DNA from: Labia minor
Taxonomy: Eukaryota > Arthropoda > Insecta > Dermaptera > Spongiphoridae
DNA length: 64,000 bases
Assembly (NCBI GenBank): GCA_963082975.1
Contig: OY720344.1
Location: 62,648,546-62,712,545, forward strand
Reading direction: 5' to 3'
The notes under the pieces are model-generated. The model had not been told where the DNA came from. It was given only the letters and a program-made list of their open reading frames with translations, and searched no databases. Positions 57,473 through 64,000 of the stretch are shown here, piece after piece. Numbering within the stretch: the first letter of the stretch is position 1; each line of letters begins with the position of its first letter. The translations under genes and the position numbers were made by a program.

Positions 57473-58190
57473 AAATGTTTGATTAAATATCGTATTATTA
57501 TATGTTTTAATATTTTAGAAATTATATAAAAAAAAAATGTTAAATTCAAAGAAGTGAAGGCCTTAATAATTTACAATTTCAATTTTTTTTTAAAGTAAAT
57601 TGAACATGATAGAAAAAGAAAGTATTTTGAGATTTAAATTAAAATTAATTACATCTTTGGCAAAAAAAAGTCCATTAAGAATTAACTTATTTTCTTTATT
57701 TATGTAAGAGGGTAATAAAACAATGGGGTGGATAAAATATTCTTATCTTTTACAGCCTTAACACACTTTAGAAAAACTTGTATAATAATTAATCTTCTAA
57801 CAATAGCTTACAAATTATATCCATGTCATTTAATTTTAACTTTAGTTGAAGTCGTTAAAAAAATTAATTTAAAATAAAATTTAATAGAATAAAAAAAAAA
57901 TTAAAATATTTAATTATATTAAGATCAATAATATTCAATTTTCTTCATATATTTATATTCTTTTTTTATATATATATATATTTTATTATCTCTTAAAATA
58001 GTGTTGGATGAATAAATATCATAAAATATTTGGGTCTTTATAGATAAGACCCAAATATTTCGTGCTTATTATAATAAATATTATTCTAACAATGATTGAA
58101 TTAATTTACATAAATCTCCAAACGATAATAATTTTTGTAACAGATTTCAATTCTTAAATAAAATTGTTTAATTAATAAAAAAACTTTCTT
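57473..58190. other. A/T-rich DNA
   Basis: I see no gene or bounded repeat. A (TA)n run lies at 57968-57981. Confidence 0.45.
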
Positions 58191-58202
58191 TTAATGATTA
58201 TT

Positions 58203-58477
58203 GGAGGTGCCACAGGGTGGGAGGTAGCGTAGCTGGTTCACATTCTCGTGGTCCCGGGTTCAAGTCCCGAAGGGAATTTCTCTAGTTGTGTTCTATGGTA
58301 CGGAGTCAACCCAGCCTCCGGGATCAAAATTGGGAAGCTACTTGATAAACGTAGCGCCTCCGATCAAGAATCATGGTAAAGTTTGAAAGGACTACTGATC
58401 ATAGGACACCTAATTGATATAAACGATTTGATAGGCGTTGTCCTTGCGTAAGAGGTTCAAAAGTCAGAGGTTTTTTT
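58203..58477 (+). mobile_element. tRNA-derived SINE
   Basis: The head is tRNA-like, with an A box TAGCGTAGCTGG (58225-58236) and a B box GGTTCAAGTCC (58257-58267) at tRNA spacing, so it carries an internal RNA polymerase III promoter. A body of about 200 bases unrelated to tRNA follows, ending in poly-T. The 12-bp TTAATGATTATT occurs at 58191-58202 and 58478-58489 as a target duplication. The head is not a complete cloverleaf, so this is a SINE and not a tRNA gene. It would rely on a LINE for mobility. Confidence 0.85.
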
Positions 58478-58489
58478 TTAATGATTATT

Positions 58490-59690
58490 ATATTTATATT
58501 AAAGAGTTAATAATCTTAATTGAATAAACTTAGGTAATAATAGTATAATATTCAAAAAATAACATTCACCTTTATAGTGTTGTATAATATTCCATTTGAT
58601 AGATACCATCAGACAGACATCAATTATAATTTAATGTAGATCATTTATAAATTTGTGATATGGTCAGTGAATAATGTTCGGTCGTTTAGTCCAAGTCGTC
58701 TATATCCAGGGATGGGTAAGAATGAAGTCAATGAGTTTCGCATAGCAATTTAGCAAATATTATATAGATATCACTGTTGAAACAACCTATCAATTACAAA
58801 ACACTAAGAAAAGCCCTATTTAAAGGGAAAGTCGATGATAATCAACATGATCAGCAGGACATTAGAATCAAAAAATCAAAGTGCTGAATTGGAAAATTCT
58901 TTCACATCCACCATACTCATCTTGCATACACCAATTTTCACAAGTACCTCTCTATTAAAAAATTTTTCTTGGCAAATAAGTACAAAAATGAAGATATCAA
59001 AAGTTTTTGAGTTCTTCGTTTCATAGCCAAAGCTCTTCTCTTTACAAATTGCCATCACGCTGGCAAGAAGTGATAAGAAGTGGTAAATCTTGTTAAATGA
59101 GATATAAATTTTATCATTTTCTTTTTCTTTAGCTACAATTATTCATATATATTTATATAGTATATGTACAATTAAATTAGATAGATTGAGAGATATATAA
59201 TAATTTAGAGAAGTTTGAAACTGTTCTAAAAATCTTTCATTATTTCATTTTAAATTAATTAAAATATCTATCATTAAATAAAAAAAAAAATAATAAGAAA
59301 ATAAAAAGAAGAAAGTTTATTTTTCTTTCTAAGTTTAAATTGTAGGAAAACCTCATTCCCTTTTATATGGTGTATATATATTACTTTTTTCTACTCTTTT
59401 ATCATTAAAAGTTGTCAGTTGTGACAAGAAAAGTTTTTTTTTTCCCTAAGTTTAGCAAAAACATCGTTAAATGAAATATCATATGTATAAAAATGGAGTT
59501 AATTTTATTTATTGATTTTTTCCCCTTATTTTTTTTCTTTCATGAAAATTAGAAAACGAAAAATCTTTTAATATAATATAATAAAAAAAAGAGAAACATT
59601 AAATTAACATTTCTCCCTTCAACTATATATACAATGATTTCTTTTTAAATAGCCCATTAAAATCATTATAAAATATTTGAAATGGGATTT
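58490..59690. other. Mostly A/T-rich DNA, no gene supported
   Basis: Overlapping frames on both strands at 58835-59058 have no recognisable motif or splice sites, and neither resembles the missing METTL9 N-terminus. Nothing else is seen. Confidence 0.4.
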
Positions 59691-59699
59691 TTGTTCGAT

Positions 59700-60000
59700 G
59701 AATGAATATATATTGCTTCGTCCCTAAGAGTTTGTTCGAGGGCGAAGTGTATTTTATAACCCACCCCACTCTCCCTCCCTCTCTCTCTTCCATTAGATTC
59801 GCCTCGTAGCTTTTTTAATTATACAATCTCTGAGTCACACTTTTTTTCATCTCTCTCTCTTTCACCCCTCCTTCCCGCCTGCTACTGCCCATTTGCTTAA
59901 TAGATTCCACCGCTACTTGTTACATTTTATATTCCACGTCCTCTTACAACCGCCCCTCGAAAATGGCTGGTACCTACAATACTCTTAAAGAAAACTTGAA
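59700..60000. promoter_or_regulatory. Pyrimidine- and GC-enriched island, possible promoter
   Basis: The region has CTCCCTCCCTCTCTCTC tracts, TTCGAGGGCGAAG, CCCGCCTGCTACTGCCC and CAACCGCCCCTCG in an otherwise A/T-rich neighbourhood. A well-placed ATG (AAAATGGC, 59963) opens only a 28-codon frame. It could be a promoter for a gene running right, or on the minus strand for a 5' exon of the METTL9-like gene. The evidence is composition only. Confidence 0.25.
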
Positions 60001-60674
60001 CCGAGGAAAGTTAATCACACAGACAAGTTTGTTTGGTTTGGTTAATTAAACTTCAAGTTGGTTTTCCATCCCCACAACCCTCCCCATTCTCCTCTTCTTC
60101 TACTTCCCAATGGGATTCATTCTCATTTTCCTCTTTCCTTATTTTATTTCACCTTCCAGCTATAAAATTTAAAAAAAAGGAGGGACCATCCACACCCTAC
60201 ACTAGTAATTTCTTTAAGCTATGAAACTACTTTTTAGAATTAACACCCTTCATAAAAAAAAAAAAAAAATTAAACATAAATATACATAAAACAATCATAA
60301 TTAATATTAAATTTCAATCATTTTTAATTTAAAAAAATTCAAATTTGCAAGATAAAAAAATATGACAATAGAAACAAACTTTAAATGAAATAAATTAAAA
60401 TATTATTATATTAAGATAGTTAATTAATATTTATTTTAATTAAGAATAATAAAAAGATAAATTATTTAATTTATTTAAAGAAGAGTAAAAAAAAATATTT
60501 ATTAGACTATCGATTCTTAACAACAATAATTAACAATTTTTTTTTAATTTTACTTATTGGTATAAGAGAAATTAAAAATGTGCAAAATATAATTAAAAAG
60601 AATAATTTCCAATCGAATTCATATTTGGAATATAAAATAATTGAAAAATTACTTGGTTCAAAGAGCCACTTCTA

Positions 60675-61424
60675 ATTAAATAACATTTATTAAACCAGCG
60701 GGTGTTTGGCTTTTTGTTGATGTCACCACGTCACGTGCTGGCGCGTGATTTGCAGACGTGTTAAAAATTAATTCCGGTACTTTCAGCGATTCAATCAAGC
60801 TGAAATTCTGTGCATAGCAGTTTTATACAATTTTTAATCATGTGAAAACTATCAAACATAAATCTTTATTTTTACGGTCAGTTTAGAGCAGAGGTTCTTA
60901 AACTTATGTACTCCGCGGACCCCCACTTGACAAAATTTTTTTTGACGGACCCCATCGCAACTTTAGGTACTTTACGTCATTTTATTAGTTAATTTCTGGC
61001 TTACGATCTCATAAGAACAAGGATATATGATGAATATTTCTAACAGTGATTGGTGAATAACGATTTTTTTGCATATTGTAGAACACATTTTATTAGAAAT
61101 TATAATATTGAAGAAAGAAAATTCAGCTTTGCGGAGACCCAGTAAAGGCTTCGCGGACCACAGTTTAAGATCCTCTGGTTTAGAGGAAAAAAATCAAAAC
61201 TTGGTAATGACCCTCTTCCGGTTGAGCTACATTTCTCAAAAGTTGATAACAAACTACAAATTTTGAATAATGCCCGTATACCAAATTGTTTTTGCGTAAT
61301 CTTGTCTACATACACACACACACACAGACATTTTTCTCAATCTTAATGAAAATGACTCAGGGACCTTCAAAACGTATAAAAACATCAAAATCTCGACATC
61401 GAAAACTGGCGAGATAGTAACAAA
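60675..61424 (-). repeat. Unclassified interspersed repeat, copy 3 (split by a hAT MITE)
   Basis: Inverted relative to copies at 18.5 and 62.4 kb. It shares the blocks AACTTTTGAGAAATGTAGC, CAGCTTGATTGAAT and CTATCTCGCCAG (all on the minus strand). The hAT element at 60889-61177 interrupts it; removing that restores the order seen in the other copies. Confidence 0.75.
60889..61177. mobile_element. hAT-type MITE (289 bp), nested, with perfect 8-bp target duplication
   Basis: The ends CAGAGGTTCTTAAACTT and CAGTTTAAGATCCTCTG are inverted repeats. GTTTAGAG occurs at 60881-60888 and 61178-61185. The internal CGCGGACCCCCACTTGAC and CTTCGCGGACCACAG near the ends extend the inverted repeat. No coding capacity. 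Confidence 0.9.
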
Positions 61425-61483
61425 TATTCTTTACCATCTGAGATATTATTTTAAGAATATTGCGGTTTTGTTCGGTGATAATA

Positions 61484-61930
61484 CAGTAGAACCTCGATAA
61501 GTTAAAGTCCAAGGGAAACACAAAATATTTTAAGTTATAGAGGTTTTAAGTTATCAAGAGTCTATGTTGGGGATTGGTTAATAATAATTTTTTAAAGGCT
61601 AAATCATGTCGTTTCTTAGAATTCTCTAACCAGCCATTGCTGGCTTTAAAATTTTTGATTTTCAGCGAATTAGCTAACTCTTCAGCTTTTTCTTTCAGTA
61701 TGGGTCGACTAACACCGATGTTTTTGTTTCGACACTGTTTGAACCACGTAAGTTAACATTGTTTTAAATTAGGGAATTTGGCAATTTTTCGTCTTTTACA
61801 TTGAAGACTTTCTCCTGATTCTTGTTTCTTCAAGATTTCAGCTTCTGAGGGCCAATACAAGATTACTTATTTAAGTTATAGAGGTTGAGTATTTTAAGTT
61901 ATTGAGGTTTGAGTTATCGAGGTTCTACTG
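61484..61930 (-). mobile_element. Deleted pogo-type element with CENP-B-like helix-turn-helix remnant
   Basis: The termini CAGTAGAACCTCGATAA and TTATCGAGGTTCTACTG are perfect inverted repeats flanked by TA on both sides, the signature of pogo/Tigger elements. On the minus strand, 61746 to about 61560 reads WFKQCRNKNIGVSRPILKEK, AEELANSLKIKNF, then KASNGWLENSKKRHDLAFK. This is the second part of the CENP-B-type DNA-binding domain of pogo transposases. The DDE catalytic domain is gone, so the copy is non-autonomous. Confidence 0.9.
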
Positions 61931-62357
61931 TAATAATAATAATATATAATTATAAATTGACTGAGTCACTTATTATGATTATCCTCCATTCTGGTTTGCA
62001 TATCTTATAAATAACTACTTATATTTGTGCCTAGCAAATAGATCATCAATCAATTTATTTTTTCAAAACCTCAGAAAAAACCCATGATAATAATAATTTA
62101 TATGAAGTCCAGCCCTGTTCATCTGATACATAATTCACTTCGGAGAACCTATATATACATGTGCAACAATAAATATATTAAAATATTAATATAACAATAT
62201 TCTAACACAACAATTTTTTAAAATATATAATACATAAATTTATTTTAAATAATTAAATATAATTTAGATTATTTCATTTATACTAAAAGTTCTCATTTTT
62301 TCTTTAATTTAATAAAATTATTAGATCATATTTATTGAATATTTAAGTTGAAATATG

Positions 62358-62905
62358 ATATTTATTAATTATCATTTTAAATGAATTTTAAGAGGCCTAC
62401 AGAATAAATAAGAGTATATATAAACAAGATTACGCAAAAACAGTTTGAGGTAGAATCATGAAATTTGGTACACGGGCATTATTCAAAATTCGTAGTTTTC
62501 TATCAACTTTTGAGAAATGTAGCTCAATCGGAAGAGGGCCATTACCTACAACTTTTTGATTTTTTTCCTCTAAACTGACCGAAAAAATATAGATATATGT
62601 TTGATAGATTTTCACATGATTAAAAATTATATAACACTTCTATATATAGAATTTCAGCTTGATTGATTTGCTGAAAGTGCCGGAATTAATTTTTTAACAC
62701 GTTGTCTGCTAATCACGCTCCAGCACGAGACATGGTGCCATCAACAAAGAGCCAAACACGCTGGTTAATAAATATTATTTATTAATTTTAATTTATAATT
62801 TATAATTAATTAAATTAAATTTAAATATAATATATGTGTTAATTAATCCAATTCAAATTTGAGAGATAGTCGAGTGGAGTCACTCCAGCTTTTTACTATT
62901 TAGGT
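62358..62905 (+). repeat. Unclassified interspersed repeat, copy 2
   Basis: Aligned with 18505-19160 from TTTATTAATTATCATTTTAA to GTCGAGTGGAGTCACTCC, with a deletion of about 130 bases near the start (the part containing ACTATCTCGCCAG). No frame is kept between copies. Confidence 0.75.
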
Positions 62906-63259
62906 AGAATTACTTATTAATTTGGCTTATAAAATGAATGTTGACTTTACAGAACTCAATCTGAACATCCCAATTTTTCAGTGTATTTTCGATTGAGCTT
63001 CAATCCCATGAATGGAAATTTCAAGGTTTCAATCGTTTCTGGGTTAGGGTAACACTTATCCCAGGGGTCTTCAACCTCTCTTATGCCCGCTGGCTCCAAG
63101 ACTCCCGTAAAGCGTTTTAGATGTCTCCAATAGAATAGAATGTCCAAGATCAGATTGAGTTGAAATTTCTACTTTAACATATATTATTATTATATATATA
63201 TTATAAAGGAATTTTACATTTTAGTAATTATTGGCAATATGCTTTAAATTTAACCACAT

Positions 63260-63970
63260 CTGATGACCACAGAAAAAAGTATTTTTAAGTATGATGTCTG
63301 TCCGTCCGTCCGTATAGATGTGTACAGCTTGAAAGGGTAACTGATTGTGATAAAATTTGGTATATTTACTTAATGCATCAGTATGATGAATTAATCAACT
63401 TTTGGTGTATATCCGGAAACCGGAAGTGGTAGTATTACCGATCGATGATAGGAAGGGAAGGATTATTTTCACAACAAATTTCACATGAGGAGATTTTTCC
63501 ACGAATCATGCATTTTGTATTAGTTTTATCCTGGGGAAAAATCATCTTCATTAGTTTTTTCTTAATTTAAAATTATATGACGTACCCAATGGTAATATTA
63601 GTGATCGACGATAGGAAGGGAAGGGTTATTTTCACACCAAATTTTACATGAGGAGATTTTTTACATATCACTACAAATCATGCACTTTGCATTGGTTTTA
63701 TCCTCGAGAAAAATCATCTTTATTAGTTTTTTCTTAATTTAAAATTATATGACGTCATCCAGCCATTCATGACGTCACAGCCAGCTCCTCCTTATATATT
63801 ATAAATAAAATAAAATTAAAAATATTTATGTTATATCCATATCTGTATTTTATTTCATTAATAGTTACATTTAAATTATTTGAAATTGTTTCTGTAGCCG
63901 GAAATTAATTTATTTCAAACCGTCGGTAGGTTCTGTGCCTGGCCACAGGTCAACTTATTTTTAATTGAAT
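63260..63970. repeat. Second copy of the 56-57 kb repeat family, with internal tandem duplication
   Basis: Contains the same landmarks in reverse order to 57000-57360: CCGTCCGTCC, CCGGAAACCGGAAGTGGTAG, two TGACGTCA sites (63750, 63770), CAGCCAGCTCCTCC and CCTGGCCACAGGTCAACTT. The part from CGATGATAGGAAGGGAAGG to AAAATTATATGACGT (about 63443-63582) is repeated in diverged form at about 63608-63757. Confidence 0.75.
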
Positions 63971-64000
63971 TAGTTAATGAATCTTTAATTCCAGATCAAT

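Noticed and set aside
58225-58267. tRNA gene
   Set aside because: A and B boxes are present, but there is no full cloverleaf with acceptor pairing, and the body and flanking duplication show a SINE.
59963-60049. 28-codon frame MAGTYNTLKENLNRG with a good start context
   Set aside because: No donor site continues it and no family is recognised. Kept only as part of the promoter-like island.
63068-63125. hAT-like left end CAGGGGTCTTCAACCT
   Set aside because: No partner end or target duplication was found. It may be a scrap.

Overview
The window is eukaryotic nuclear DNA. Genes are split by GT-AG introns, AATAAA signals follow stop codons, and non-coding DNA is strongly AT-rich with many (TA)n runs. 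The gene set and the mix of hAT, mariner, pogo, LINE and tRNA-SINE repeats fit an animal, most likely an arthropod and probably an insect with a very AT-rich genome. That placement is inference; no marker here fixes the order or species. No operons, CRISPR arrays, rRNA genes or intact tRNA genes were seen.

Layout, left to right. 1-1628 (+): the C-terminal exons of a FAM193-family gene that begins before the window. 4921-7944 (+): a complete six-exon TATDN1-type TatD nuclease (306 aa). About 10.65-31.1 kb (+): a TMEM184-family seven-helix membrane protein with a 14.7-kb first coding intron and two mutually exclusive last exons. 38793-39855 (-): a two-exon gene for a small, very basic, unrecognised protein. 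About 40.78-47.05 kb (+): an unrecognised 493-aa gene with polyalanine tracts, preceded by a GC-rich likely first exon; one of its introns carries an antisense, frame-broken coding-like stretch. 53008-55329 (-): the two last exons of a METTL9-family histidine methyltransferase whose 5' exons must lie to the right, probably beyond the window.

Between and inside these genes is a dense set of mobile elements, several with exact boundaries. Three non-LTR retrotransposon copies are 5'-truncated, each with a 9-10 bp target duplication (13613-14758, 37535-38129, 54081-54336). Four hAT-type MITEs have 8-bp target duplications (12764, 35314, 54429, 60889). A mariner-type transposase fragment has folded back on itself (21.9-22.4 kb). 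A deleted pogo element keeps a CENP-B-like DNA-binding segment (61484-61930). A tRNA-derived SINE has a 12-bp target duplication (58203-58477). One foldback element has perfect 124-bp arms (53736-54042). Two unclassified repeat families fill much of 56-64 kb, one copy of which lies at 18.5 kb.

The genes are ordinary single-copy housekeeping-type genes with no visible common pathway. No new defence or biosynthetic system was found. The points most worth a second look are the foldback element with a decayed hammerhead-like motif, a microRNA-like hairpin at 31523-31595, the TMEM184 alternative C-termini, the MITE core inserted in a LINE, and the antisense broken reading frame at 44.6-44.9 kb.
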